From: Sphaerosporella brunnea
Lineage: Eukaryota > Ascomycota > Pezizomycetes > Pezizales > Pyronemataceae
NCBI GenBank assembly: GCA_008704415.1
Contig: VXIS01000166.1
Span: 36,878 to 100,877, forward strand
Length of the DNA stretch: 64,000 bases
Direction of reading: 5' to 3'
Positions 1 to 12,300 of this stretch are shown here, in pieces. The notes below the pieces were generated by a model that was given only the letters and a program-made list of their open reading frames with translations, was not told where the DNA came from and searched no databases. Both the position numbers and the translations under genes were made by a program. Positions within the stretch are counted from its first letter, which is position 1, and every line of letters starts with the position of its first letter.

Positions 1-780
1 CGTATCATGAAAGGGACTGCGAAAGTACGCTGTGTCCTATTCCCCTCGTTGAAACCAATTTCAGTCTGTGTTTCAATGAGCTGACGCCAAGGTTAGGTCC
101 ACGAAGCATCCGGGATTCGACACAGCCCATTGTGCTCCCCATGCGTCTCCCTTCAGGCTGTCAATACACCCTGCACCTCGTGTCCACGATTCACCACCAC
201 CGCCAGCCGAAATGAAGTGGCCGCCCGCGTTCTCTGCAACAGTCATTGTCATCATTGACAACTGCATTCGCGCTGGCAGGAAACCCAGATTGCTGATGTC
301 TGCCTTGCTACGTCGTGGTTGAGGTACATTTGTATCTAATCCTTTGAGTTGCGCTTTTGTTTCATTCAATTGGCTTACAAATGAAACAGACTCGGGTTCT
401 CTTCGCTGGGCAACCGTACACCACAAACGTATCCTCACGGTCTGATTACACACCAATATCCCATTGCCTTGTCTAAAGCGCAGACAGTCCTCTCTCCTCA
501 TACGCATAATCATTGAGTAAAAGTTTGCTTTCATTGTACCCCATGTTGATCATTCTTGCCTGTTCTTGGTTTTCAGATGACGTGATCCTATGCTCTCTGT
601 CACCGCCGTGCATCTCGGTCGTGATGCACTCTGCTGGTTCATTAGCACCTTTGATGAACGTGTTCGGTGTTCGCATTGGCGTTTGCTTTGCTTGTATTTT
701 TTTCTTTTCGCGTTGGTTTTTCTTTTTGGGTATGTTTTACCTTTGGTTGATCTCGGAATTTTTCAGCTTTGCCACGGCGC
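1..780. other. Unassigned sequence
   Basis: No gene is recognised. Open frames exist on both strands (for example 73-534 on the minus strand) but show no motif. From about 690 the + strand becomes T-rich and leads into the 40-bp repeat. Confidence 0.3.
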
Positions 781-900
781 TGTGTGCTTTCTTTCTTCCT
801 TGACTTCCTATTTCCTGGTCTGTGTGCTTTCCTTCTTCCTTGACTTCCTATTTCCTGGTCTGTGTGCTTTCCTTTTTCATTCACTTGATATTTCCTGGTT
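781..900 (+). repeat. 40-bp tandem repeat, 3 copies
   Basis: Three adjacent 40-base units at 781-820, 821-860 and 861-900. Units 1 and 2 differ by about one base and unit 3 is more diverged. The unit is pyrimidine-rich and starts TGTGTGCTTTC. The 40-base length is not a multiple of three, so it is unlikely to be a coding repeat. Confidence 0.85.
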
Positions 901-1006
901 TTTGTGTTTTTTTGGAACGTTCGGCACATTTGTATCCGTTTGCCATTTGTTCGCGAGCAGAGGTGGCCATGACTGTTGGGACGGAAAAAAAACTTAATGA
1001 AAAAAG

Positions 1007-1039
<33 letters not shown>
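1007..1039 (+). repeat. Poly(A) run of 33 bases
   Basis: An uninterrupted run of 33 A, preceded by shorter A runs from about 984. It could be the tail of a retroposed transcript or simple slippage. No LINE or processed gene is recognised upstream, so its origin is open. Confidence 0.9.
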
Positions 1040-1044
<5 letters not shown>

Positions 1045-1121
1045 TCAGAAGTGTTCTTGCCTTTTTTTTACTCAGCATTGAGGTAAGTTTTCACATCGCA
1101 GCAAACTAACGTCAGCACTTG

Positions 1122-4061
1122 CTAACCAGCGTCCAGAATTAATTCAACAACGCACAAAGTCGCTCCATACATTTGCGGAAAGATTGGAACCGATGCAGCA
1201 TTGTCTCCCAACAGGTGGTCCACCCTGTATCTACGCGTGAGTTCGACTTGTGATGTCGCCCAAGCCGCCAATCGTCTGGGCGTTGCCGCATCTCTTGCCG
1301 CGCAGGGAGTAATATCAAGCCCCTCACAGTATTTGCGTTCGCCGAAATTCCCCTGGGCAGCGGGCAATGGTTTTCCAACCACGGTCTCATCATTCCCATC
1401 AGTGGCGGCTATCTGGACTGTCAATTACAATTCCATCGCCCAGTTGCGACCGTCGAATTGTCCTTCCTCTGGAAGTGACTTCAATTCTACTGGATGGATC
1501 CACCTCTTCACAAGATGCTACGTTAGCAGACTTGCCCTCTCAGGATAAGATACGTGTCGGTCTGGATGTATGTATGTTACGACACTGCCGCAAACTGATT
1601 TTTGCAAGCGCTGACTGTGGTTAGAATTAGACGTGATGGGTGGAAATAATGATTCCACCAAACGCCTGAGCATCCCAACTTGCTGGACATATCGACCTTC
1701 CACCGCCTTCGACCCATCCACTTCTCAGTATTGAGACGTCGAACTGTTATCGCCAAAAACGAAGCAGGCGAGCCTCGCGCCCACGGCGATCCGTTCGACC
1801 AAACATCTGCAAAATATACGGTCGCCTGCTCGGCGGTGTGTGCGCTGCAGGCAAAGGCGGAATCGTCCAGCAGCAACGTCATCATTATTGCCGTCGGTGA
1901 TCATCACCCCTGCGCCGCAACCCACGGCCTTCACGTTCCATTGATATCCTTCCCGTGCAACTGTCTTCTCAAACGCAGCTACGATTGCCAAATCTGCACA
2001 GGTGTTCCGTCACTTCGGTTCACATCCTACGATAAGGTGGCACTGCGCAGAACAACTGAACATTGTTACCGGGGTGACAATGTGTGACGCCATTCTTCCC
2101 TCGCGATTGGAAACTTGTCCCGACACAACCCGGCCGGGCAAGACCCTGTGCAGATACCGCCAGTTACATGTCCAGCACCCAGTACAATCGCCACCAGCGA
2201 TATCCACTTCCTGCGCCGCCAAACGACGAGGTCGGTTTCCAACGGAAAGGTGCGCCTATTTTGTATGCCGGAAGGCCGACGACTGGCAGTTGAAGAAGTG
2301 CCGTGTCCGAGAACTGGGTCATTGCAGGAGCAGACAATGGGATTACCGGGATGCGGGCGTTCAATTTCATCCGCCTCACGCTACGCTGCGGTTGTGGGTA
2401 TACTGACTGGCGTCTACTGTTCCGGCGCCGACGCTTCCCGCCACTTTGATAGCGTGGCGGCGGCGCGTACAGTTTCGTGGGTCCTGTCATGGATGGACAG
2501 GTTGGTAAAGGGTCGGGCAATGCCTTCGGAAATAGAGGCGTTCAAATTGGGATCCGCGCAGGAGGAGGTTCGGAGAATGACATTCGGCTAAGGAGAATGT
2601 TGAGACTATGAAGAGAATGCAATTGCGGTGATCACCGAGCGTACATCGATCTGTGGTTACGGTTGTTCGCGCATCGATTCATGATTTATCTTGGCTTAAG
2701 GATGGTCTCGGACGGTCTTTCGGCGTTTTCATTGTCATTCGATGTCCCTTTCCGGACTCAGCGCTGTGCGCAGTAACAAGGAGATTCCCGATACTCCTTT
2801 CCAATGGTTCGTTCTGTGGCTCTTCCAGGTTGGTGATCAGTCACCTGCGGCAACCAATTGGTTCCGAACTTTGCATCCACGCCTTCGCCACACACCGGTA
2901 TGTGGAATGCGACCGCTTGAATACCTCCGTACCGTATCAACAATCGAGGTTCCGCTCTCATCGCGGTCGCTTTATCATTTCGACCTTCATGCATGCACCA
3001 CTCACGGTTGATGGACGTCCTGCCGCGTCACTCCCTGCATTCGCGGTCGTCAACGGCCGCCTGACGGAACAACACGATTGCACAATTGCCTGGCCAGCCC
3101 AGCACTGTCCACAATTGCTGTGGGCTGTCCGCCCGCTTCCTTGACATACCGTTCGACGTCCCTACCTGTTTCGAAATCATTTTGTATGCATCGTCCAGCG
3201 CCCCGTACGATGCTCCGCTTCAGTGTCTCCATCGCGATCTGCCACAGCCAGCGTATTGTACTGCGGCGATGAAATGTGCAATCAATATATGCGCTTCACC
3301 GATAATGCAGCACAAGCATCGACGAACGCTATTGTCTTCGCGCCTAGATCCTTCCCTTGGAAGAACCACTTACGACGGCACCATTCATGTCCGAACAAGT
3401 CGAATCACCGTGGGGGGTTCGTGAGTGCTATCATGGCCCGGTGCGATGATTGGCTGGTCATTCTGCGGGCTGCATCTCCGGGTTTTTGTGGGCCTGCGTA
3501 ATGGTTCACGCCACCAGCATCGCTGTTATCATTGGTCACGGATATCATCGTCCATTACCGTTCCGGGGCTAATGCTGGCGGATATTCGCTTGCCCCTGAG
3601 CCGGGCATCGTTTTCACGCACACGATTTACACTGGCTCGACGCAGAAGAGCTTATAAGTTCTCCCGCGCAGAACACTTCACCTTTGCGCATAACGCCTGT
3701 TGCATGCACCGAGTGCGGCGGCTAAGCTCAAACCCATTTCATACGCGGTCATACCAGCGAGGTCGTCGTCGTCAAAGTGCTCTGCTGTCGACGCTTCAAG
3801 ATCCTGGCGGTGCCAGAAGAGTGTTGCCCTGCTGGCGCGCCACCCATAGATCTCTACACTTCTTCCTGCATCTATGACGCAGGTGCTCCTCCAGTCGCCA
3901 AGCTGGTTGGCTACGACCCCGACACACCGGTGCCGGTTCGTATTCCGTGAAGCGGGTGGACCTGCGCGTGGATATTGCGCGGACCGAGGTTCTCGGGCGA
4001 CTGCAAGATAAGCACGATCCTCGTGGTCCTCAGCAGTACATCGTTCCGTTTTGAGGATCAT
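1122..4061 (-). other. Minus-strand coding-like remnants, unrecognised
   Basis: Several short minus-strand frames have protein-like composition: 1122-1424 (100 codons), 1725-1991 (88), 2758-2994 (78), 3050-3232 (60) and 3678-4061 (127). They lie in different frames and do not join without shifts. No family is recognised. They may be pieces of one decayed gene, or chance frames in GC-rich DNA. The + strand also has frames of similar length here, which weakens the case. Confidence 0.2.
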
Positions 4062-6920
4062 CCACGACGGGAACCATGGCTATTACCTCCCCATCGCAGT
4101 GTTGCCTGCAACCGTGATTCCCATGGAACCGGTGGCGCGATCGTCAGAATCCTGCTTAGCATCTTCGATATCTTGCGTTCCGCTCCTCCGGCGCGCCTCC
4201 CTTTTCAAGTCTTAACTTCTTCCTCCCCGCCATGTCGATAGGACATGCCACCGGCATCAGAACTCTTCCCCTCGCTGTTCGCAGCAGGCTCGAACTTTGA
4301 ACGATCTCAGGACAGCCCGCGCTTGCGAGCACAGTCACGCGACGGCTTGAACTGAATTCCGCTTTGCACCCCCGTCGCGAGCAGGCCCCGCGCCCGGTTT
4401 CGGCATCTGGCCGCTGTGCGATGCGATATCAATCCTGCGCAGCGTTGCAAGAAGTCCCTAGGAGGCACTGCGCGTCAACCGCAACTGCATGGGTGCTGCG
4501 CCACAATCACTCCGTCCTGTGACTTGGCAAGGGATCCTCCCTACATGGATCTGTGGCGGGCGGCTGGCTTTGCAGGGGCCAGGGGTGGGTGTTCATGTTG
4601 ATGCGGCTGAGCGCACGGCCGCGCCTGAGGTCTCTGCGAGCGCAGATCCACAGCAGCTAGATAGCAAAAGCGGTGTGCACCCCTGGGATACAATATCACG
4701 GAGGACTCGGGTGGGTGGTGGTGCAAGAAGCGGAGGATTATTTGGCGAAAAAACCGGCAAAGTAGGGCCATCAAGTTGCGCTTTGGGAGGTTGCGACTAT
4801 GGAACCATTCCTCTTGTCCAGGGCAACAAGCAGGGCCTGCGCGCGTCGAGGCAATACTGTCGACGAGTCGATTGACCTCGGCGGGCCATGTCCGGCAGAG
4901 CGGGGGCACAAAAACTACTCCGGTGAACGTAGCCAGCGATCTGGTTTGTATCTCAATAGATGACCGGCCCAGGTATTTCGCTTTGTCCGTGTTAGTTTTT
5001 CATTCACCGTCGCCGCGATACAAATCGCCGAACGTCGCATTGCCCCCGCAAACAGTAGATACCCAAATTTCCAGCTTACGAAAGGAACGGGACAGGGTCC
5101 GAATGACATACGTTGCTGGCTCTCTTGAAATCTGTCGACACAAAACCCTCGGGCCTCGGCGAGTTTGGCGGGGGTGGCGGGTTTCTGAGTGCAGAGGCAA
5201 ACGCTGATCACGCGTGGTGGTCGATGGACGTTCTTCCGCTCTTCTTCCAGCTCGACGGAAGCCCTGACCGGGCGACGGTGTCAATCCCAGCCTGGACTCC
5301 ATATCAGAGAACAGGACGGATCCGTGAATGAGTTGTTACACCAGCATGACGGGAAGCCTGTCGCGATTGACATGACGACAACGCAGAACACATGAAAACA
5401 TCGCTATTCAATTGTCACGGAACGAACCCGGAAACAAAGAATTAACCACCCGCCTCCTGCACCGGGACCCTTCAAATACTGATGAAAGCACAACACAATG
5501 AACCCGCCTCACTCCCGACAAAGCAGAACACCGCCACTTTCACACCACCAAGCTGTAGCAGAACGCCTGAACCTATAGGTTTTGGGTGGCGGGGTTGCAT
5601 CGTTTTCGGCGTCACACAGAAGGGTTCGAACTGAGGGATCCCGAATTGAACGTGATGGCTCGGTCACATCCGGCCCCCGCACGGAAACACGAAGGCGAAA
5701 CCTATCGGCGATGAGGTCGAGCGAGTTTGAAGGCAGAGATGCCGGCTGACGCGTGTCCAAGCAGGACTCGGTGCGCATATCGAAAGAATGCACCTTCTCG
5801 ACGGACGTGCAAGCCATTGAGGAGTCAGGCGTTGGCGTTGCAGCAGCGAGTAGGGTGAGGTGGCAACCGATGATTGAGGCGATGATGACCCCCCGAGTCA
5901 AGGAATTGCGGGCAATACCGGGTGTGAGTAGTCCAACAGCTAGCCATGACGGAACCCATGATGGCGAGAGTGTAAGCGATACTGGCGACGCCGCGCAGAG
6001 GAAAGCGAAGATCCGCCACGTGGAATTGTGCGCCGGTTCTGAATCCTCTCCTGTTCCCGAGCGGTCCTAGCATAACATCAGCATCTAAGTCAATTTGTCT
6101 CGCAGGATCTGTTGAGGCGGCAAATGATTGCTTACCAAAATGAACAAGCAGCCAGCAAACAAAACGAACGAGTTCGAGCGGGTCGCAGCGAGGGTTCAGA
6201 AGTATCGAACTCGAGCGACGACAGCGGCCGTAGGAGGATTGACGATGTTCGAATGCAACGATGTCAAATGTGCGATAGAAATGGAAGCGGCTGAGCAGTC
6301 GGGCATTTGTAGTAGTGCCTCCGTGCGTAGCTAGCGCGTCGTAGCAAACTGAAGGAGCCTATAACAGTTGCGAAGAAGTAGGGAGGAGGGAGCGCACAAA
6401 TGAACCACAAGTATCCGGGGAGGGGGCGAGGAGCAGAAAAAGCGCAACTGGTGAGAGGGCCGAGATAGAAGCAGCATAAAGGGCCGCAGCGGTAGTCCGG
6501 AGAAACGTGCCAGAGGGCGACAGGACACAAGCAGGAGGGCAAAGAGCAGCGGGAGCTCACAATGACGGTGCAGAGGAGAAGCGAAAACGAGCCAGGAGGG
6601 CCGGGCGGTATTCATGAAACTGGGATCGTAGAAAACGCCGAGAGAAGACCGGGCGCAAGAGATACCGGAGTACAGAGAGGCGGCAGGACTAACTGACCGG
6701 CTTCGACAAGATCAGCTTCAGGAAACGCGCATTTCGACAGTCCCGGTCTACCTACTCAAAACGCCGCGTGTTGGAGATCACTCGGAGAAGTATGTTTGGG
6801 TCCAAGCAGCGGATGTCTGCATACACTCCTAAGCACCATGTATTACGAGACAACAGCTCAAAGCATGCTCCGAGTAGGACAGGTAGCAAGGAGTGGTAGT
6901 GGAGAGCGATGCTGATCGGA
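4062..6920. other. Unassigned sequence, becoming purine-rich
   Basis: No gene supported. Short frames on both strands (for example 4541-4909 minus, 5753-6070 plus) lack motifs. From about 6 kb the + strand becomes rich in A and G, a bias that continues to about 19.8 kb. Confidence 0.3.
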
Positions 6921-7004
6921 GACAGCGAGTGTGACGGAGGCGACAGCGAGTGTGACAGAGGCGACAGCGAGTGTGACGGACGCGACAGCGAGTGTGACGG
7001 AGGC
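6921..7004 (+). repeat. 21-bp tandem repeat, 4 copies
   Basis: Four consecutive 21-base units beginning GACAGCGAGTGTGAC, with only one or two substitutions between copies. Within the + frame 6909-7217 they encode a seven-residue repeat of the form DSECDGG. No other evidence supports that frame as a gene. Confidence 0.85.
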
Positions 7005-10000
7005 GGTTCAAACACCGCCGAGGTGAACGAGCGGGTAAAGGTGCCATTCGAGTATGGAGTGATGAGCCAGCGGAGTATCAGCGTCGAGAACCACGTAATA
7101 CAGAAGCCCGCGAGTGAGTGGTGGAGCGGGCGGGTAGGGAGGTGTCGTTTGATCTTCACCGCGCTGGTGATTCACTTAGGGTGGAGAATACTGACTAACC
7201 GTGCAGCCGCAGGATAAGGATAGCCAGGCGTGTAGAAACCAGTAGCAGTGTAGGGGCAGCGAGCGATCAACAGTACTCGCAGTCTGTGGGTAACAGTATG
7301 TTAGGTTTGAAGTGAAAACCAGAGCCAGTAGACGCCTCACGACAGGCGGGATTGTATGGAGGATGCCGAGCCAATCACAACGGACATATATACACGAGAG
7401 GTGAACGGGACGTTTAGAAAGAGAAGTGCAAGGATGTTGAAAAATGCAGAGTACTTACAAAGCAAATAGAAAACGCCAATCCACAGGGCAGGCGTGTTTG
7501 CACGGTGAGGCCACGTAGGAGCGTCCGAAGAGGAACAGCATCAGGCGAGCATCACTGTTGGGAGCGAGCGGTTCCTAGTGAAGGAAACAGCACCAGGGGG
7601 AGTAGCGAGGTCCTGCTTAGGTTGGGCGACAGCCTGTGCGATGTGGACGACGGACGCTCAAAGCCGACACCACCGAAAAGCCGCCGGATGGCTAGTGAAA
7701 TAGTTCCACGGGTGTAGGCGGGGATGTGGAAGGCACTGGAGAGAAATAGGCGATAGGAGCTCGGCGGGTAGCGGGTGCGTCGAAGAAACAAGCAGCCCAC
7801 GAAGAGTGAGGGCAGAGGCGGTGTGCCGCGGCATTCGCTGGTGGTCTCGCGGGGTCGACTTTGAGGATAACAAAGAAACAGAGCAGTACGAGATACGACC
7901 GAGTACGAGTTGCGAGCGATCAACAGTGAGCCGGATGCAGTATCAAGAGCGAGTCGCGATGAGCGAAGAGACGCGAGCGAGCTGCGTGATCGGCGGGGGA
8001 AATGGGGATTCGTGAATTACTGACCAAGGTGAAGAACCGGCAGCCAGAGTGCACGCGGCAGCTGGAGGGGTAAGCGCGGCCAGGGCTATAGACTACAGGC
8101 GAGCGGTACGACGTAGCGTGATGAAAGAAAAGCAAGGCGCCAGCGATAGAAGTCAGGGGGCCAGCGAGGACTGGGTCCGAGCGGTAACATATACCGCAGG
8201 TACCCCGCACTGGGGGTGGAGAGCAAAGCGTGGCTGAAAACAGCGGCGATGAAGTTCTGGCGACGAATAGCAGAGTGTGCCGGATACACAAGATTCCCAA
8301 CGCCGAAGACAACAGAACACAACCGGTATGGGGAACAAGCCAGCACGCTGCCGCGGCGGGTTGTAGCAGCGCGTCCGAGTGAGTGGTCGGAGTGAGTGGC
8401 CAGGACACGCAGGTCGAGGTGGAGCGAGTAGGAACAAGCAGGAATCAGCGGCCCCGTCTGTAGCAGTTTCTGGAGTGGGGGTCTACGTACCGACGTACCC
8501 ATGTGTATCCTGAGAAGAACACGCCGTGCACGGCCGTCCCGCAGCAGCACAAGAACGTAGCGATGACGACGGAGAAGATGATCGAGTATCAGGACGGAGA
8601 GAGCACGGGAACGTGGCCTAACAGCGATGTGCGAGCGGGTGAGCGGCGAGCGAGTGAGCACGATCTCCATCGGGCGCTCCGTGGACAGGGGTGCGGGGGT
8701 AGTTACATAGGTTCAATATGATTCATTGCGGTGCGGGCCTACGATCGTTTGGCAGCATTGACGGAGACGATCGGCAGCAGTGCATTCGCAACCCAGGAAA
8801 GGCAGCTGTGTAGCGCGAAGCAACAAACCAGACTGCTGGCCCCACTCAGCCGCATCATCACCAGCACACAGATGGCGGCAGGCAGCAAGAGCGCTGAGGC
8901 GCCAGTTTCGGCCACGACTGAGCAAGCAGCGTGGGTGGGTAGTACTATCGTGGAGAAGTGAGAGGAGGCATGGAAACTCGCGCCGGTGGACGTATACGCA
9001 GGGAAGGTCGCAGTGGGACGGCGACGGGGGAGACACGCGACTTGAAGGAGCCATGGTCAGCAGGCTGTGTGGAAAGTCAGAGGAAAACGGGTGAATGCTG
9101 GACACACCCTAACGAGGCACCGCCAGAGATGGCTGTGGCCTGAGCGGGTGAAAGCGGGGACCACCGGGCGCCGGAACGTCGAGCACGAGAAGCAATTGCC
9201 GTTTGGGAATGCGAGAGGTTGCCGGGACGTGTCGCAACGAGGAGGACGACAAGCGGGTGCGCGACAGGACAGGCAGGAGGACAGCCGCACCACGTCTGAC
9301 GCTGTGGTGCATATAATTGCTTCGCGAATTTCGGAGAGACCGAGAGAAGTGGCGAGAGGGGGATGAAAGGCTGCTGGTAGACTACGAGTTAGACACGTCG
9401 AAAGTTTGAGGTGGGATAACAACCGGAGTGATTGCTGTATGGATAAACAACAGAGGAAGCGCGCGAGATCACGCCGGACCTAAGCAGACGAGGCGAAGGC
9501 GCACGGACTCAGGCGTCATGAGGAACGACAAGGAATCTGCTGGAGTGTGTCCGCATAGAAGCAAAGACTAGGAGGGCAGCGCACTGTAGCAGTCAGAGAA
9601 TACCTGCCGGTTGAGCATAAGCCGAGTACTGGAAGGAGCGGGTCACCGAGCGTTTGCCGGCTGGAAACGTTTAAGAATGCCGGGGAAGGGTACACGAATG
9701 GAGCGTGTTCTAGCAGCCGGATCTACCTCAGAGAGGACTGAGCCGACGCACGGAGTGGAAAGAGTCGTCGCCTGTCGCGGGATAATTCATAGGGTCAGTC
9801 GCGAGTTCGCCGTCGAGGATGTTGCAAGGTTTATGAATATGGAACCATGTCGCTGATCGCGGAGCCGTGGAACAGGAGGCGCCGATGGTAGCGTTAAGGC
9901 TGAGCGAGGAGCCAGTGTACGGGTCCACAGAACGAACATTGAGGGAACCATTGTCAGTGGCGCTTGTAGTGGTGGGTAGGAGGCAACAGTAGCATCTTGG

Positions 10001-10233
10001 AGACGATCGAGGCTTACTCTAAGCTGGTCCCAAATGACACGGAGTCTCACAGAAGTTGGCGGCACCGCATGGCGTAGTGCTCGAGAGAACCATGTGGACG
10101 ATGGACGTCTAGGGAATTCTTGAAACCTGCAACCGGAAACGGAGGCATAGTGTAGCATCCAACCGAGTGACCCGGGGGAGCCAGGATCCTACGAGTCGAG
10201 GGATCGACGACCGTAGTAGTATCGAGAGTAGTA
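7005..10233. other. Purine-rich sequence without a recognisable gene
   Basis: The + strand is rich in GA, with scattered GAGCGAG-like words. Longer minus-strand frames exist (for example 8086-8670, 194 codons) because stop complements are rare in this composition. No conserved motif was seen. It may be an older, more decayed version of the minisatellite beginning near 12.3 kb. Confidence 0.3.
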
Positions 10234-10722
10234 TGGTGCAAGGCGCTTTACGCGTACACCGTCACTGGTTTGGGGTTACCCGGTTGAAACTAGAGGGGCG
10301 CCGACCTTTAGAGAGCAGAACAACCAGAAAAATAGTTTGTAAAAGCACCATACGATTAAAGAGAAGGATGTTCCGAGCAAGTCTACGATCTCCGATTTGA
10401 ATTTGGTCTTGTGGAGGTGGAGAACTAAGGGTATGAATGTCCGAACTGCGAGTGATTGAGCGAGACACACCAAAATCCTTAGAGTGTCGGCGACTTACTG
10501 GGGGTAACGTCTGGGAATTTCATACTCTTACTTGTCCACCACCACAACACCAAATTGAAATCGGAGAGCACGAACTTGTTTGGAACATACTTCCCTTTAA
10601 TCGTATCGTGCTTTTATGAACTATTTTTTTGGTTGTGGTGCTCTCTAAAGGTCGGCGCCCCTCTAGTTTCAACCGGGTAATCCCAAACCAGTGACGGTGT
10701 ACGCTTAAAGCGCCTTGCACCA
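10234..10722. mobile_element. Foldback/MITE-like element flanked by TA
   Basis: Two arms of about 205 bases are inverted copies of each other. The left arm is 10234 to about 10440 and the right arm about 10515-10722, with a loop of about 75 bases. The outer ends read TGGTGCAAGGCGC on both strands. Each end is flanked by TA (10232-10233 and 10723-10724), as expected for a Tc1/mariner-type target duplication. Arm identity looks about 85-90% by eye. There is no transposase frame inside, so it would be non-autonomous. It interrupts the purine-rich tract. Confidence 0.8.
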
Positions 10723-10724
10723 TA

Positions 10725-12300
10725 GAAGAACCGAGTACTGTTGAGCAAGCGATCAGCGTGCAATTAGTGACCCTGTAAGCGAGTCCGATTCTCTGTTGAC
10801 GGTGAAGGATTGCTTTCCATTTCAGTAGGAAAGGCTGACTTGCATGACCATGGCTAGTTTCTGATACACAAGCCTGGCGATTGGACGAACAGAGGTCTCG
10901 ATAAGCAGGAGTGCCGTCGTGCATCCAGAATCAGTATGAAAGGTTTCTGATAGGAGACATCGCACCTGGATTCCGGCAACGACAGGTAGACGGAGCCGCA
11001 CACCGGAGCGGCAACGGCGCGGGCAGGTGGCCGGAGGCGGTGCCGCGTGGCGGGACTTCAGCGGGCACAGGTGCAAGTGTCGGATCCCGACCCAGCAAAT
11101 GAGACTCCCGGATAGAGAACCATGGAGGAACCAGGAAAAGTTGGTTTAAACTGCAAGCGATAGCCAGTAGTCGGAGCGAGAATATCCCAGGAAATCGGCC
11201 AATCGCACGGGCGAGCGGCAGAAGCCACCAGCAGGGGTGAGTGAAAAAGTGGAGAAACGCGGAGGGGCGACTATCAATGAGGACAGATAAGGAGTGGGAT
11301 CTATCAGTGTTCCAAGCGGGATCTTGGTCGAGGGTGGTGGATCATGCCCATTGTAGTACGTGCGAGGCCAAGTAGTAAGTGGAGGAGCGCCTGGAGCGTA
11401 CGAGCAAGGACCAGTAACGCGAAAGCTGTATCAAGAGCTGTAGTAGGTTCTTTGGGGGCCGTGGAGGCTTACTTTCCATGTTCCAGTCTCATGACTAGGA
11501 GTCGAGGAGTAGTAGCTGGTGTCGGATAGCGCAACGATCCAGGGAAGTACATCGACTGTAGAAAACTAGAGAGCCTTGACCGCCAAGGCGCATGTTTAGA
11601 CGCGGCGCGGGAACGCTTGCCGGAATGAGGAGGCTTCGGTGAACGGCCCAGCAGAGAAAGTGGACGCAAGCGGACACCCGGTGGGCAAAGCGGCTGCGGG
11701 TAGAAAGAGGGCTCGGAAACCCGCCGCTGGGCACCGCGGTGGAGGGGAAGCAGAGAGCAGCATGAGAAGGGTTAGGAGTATAGTCAGCGCCCGGAATGAG
11801 ACAGTTCCCATAGGACTGCGGCGTCAGGGACAAGATGGGATGACAACTAGCCGAAAGGCGACCGAATAGCGGCGGTCGAGCAGTGGAACAACGGCGGCAG
11901 ACGGCAAGGCCGTCGAAGAAACGAGCAGTGAGTGGGCAGGAGTGGGTTGGTCACGAGCGAGCAGTTGAACCGATGAATGATGGCGAGCAAACAGGCTTGA
12001 CGGGGAGATAGAGTGGAAAGAATCACGAATGGTAAGCGTCAGATCTGGAGGGGCCGTGTGGACGGTGGAGGAATACTTACGAAGAGGTGTCGCCGGAGGA
12101 TGAGGAGCAGGTACCGAGTAATTATAGACATTTACGCCGGGGCGGGCCGAGTAGCGAGGACGAGGGGCAGATACGAGGATGGTGCAGACGGCCGGTTCGG
12201 CTGCTGTGGGTGCTTGTTTTGTGGGCAAAAACTAAGACCATAACACGCGAGCAACCAGCACGTAGAGGCGAACGAGGACGTATAGGCAAGCCGATAACAA
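10725..12300. other. Purine-rich sequence without a recognisable gene
   Basis: Same composition as 7.0-10.2 kb. Frames such as 11495-11833 minus and 11824-12228 minus have no motif. Nothing further is supported. Confidence 0.3.

Noticed and set aside
822..1109. A + frame of 95 codons across the 40-bp repeat and poly(A) run
   Set aside because: Its composition is dominated by the repeat and poly-Lys from the A run.
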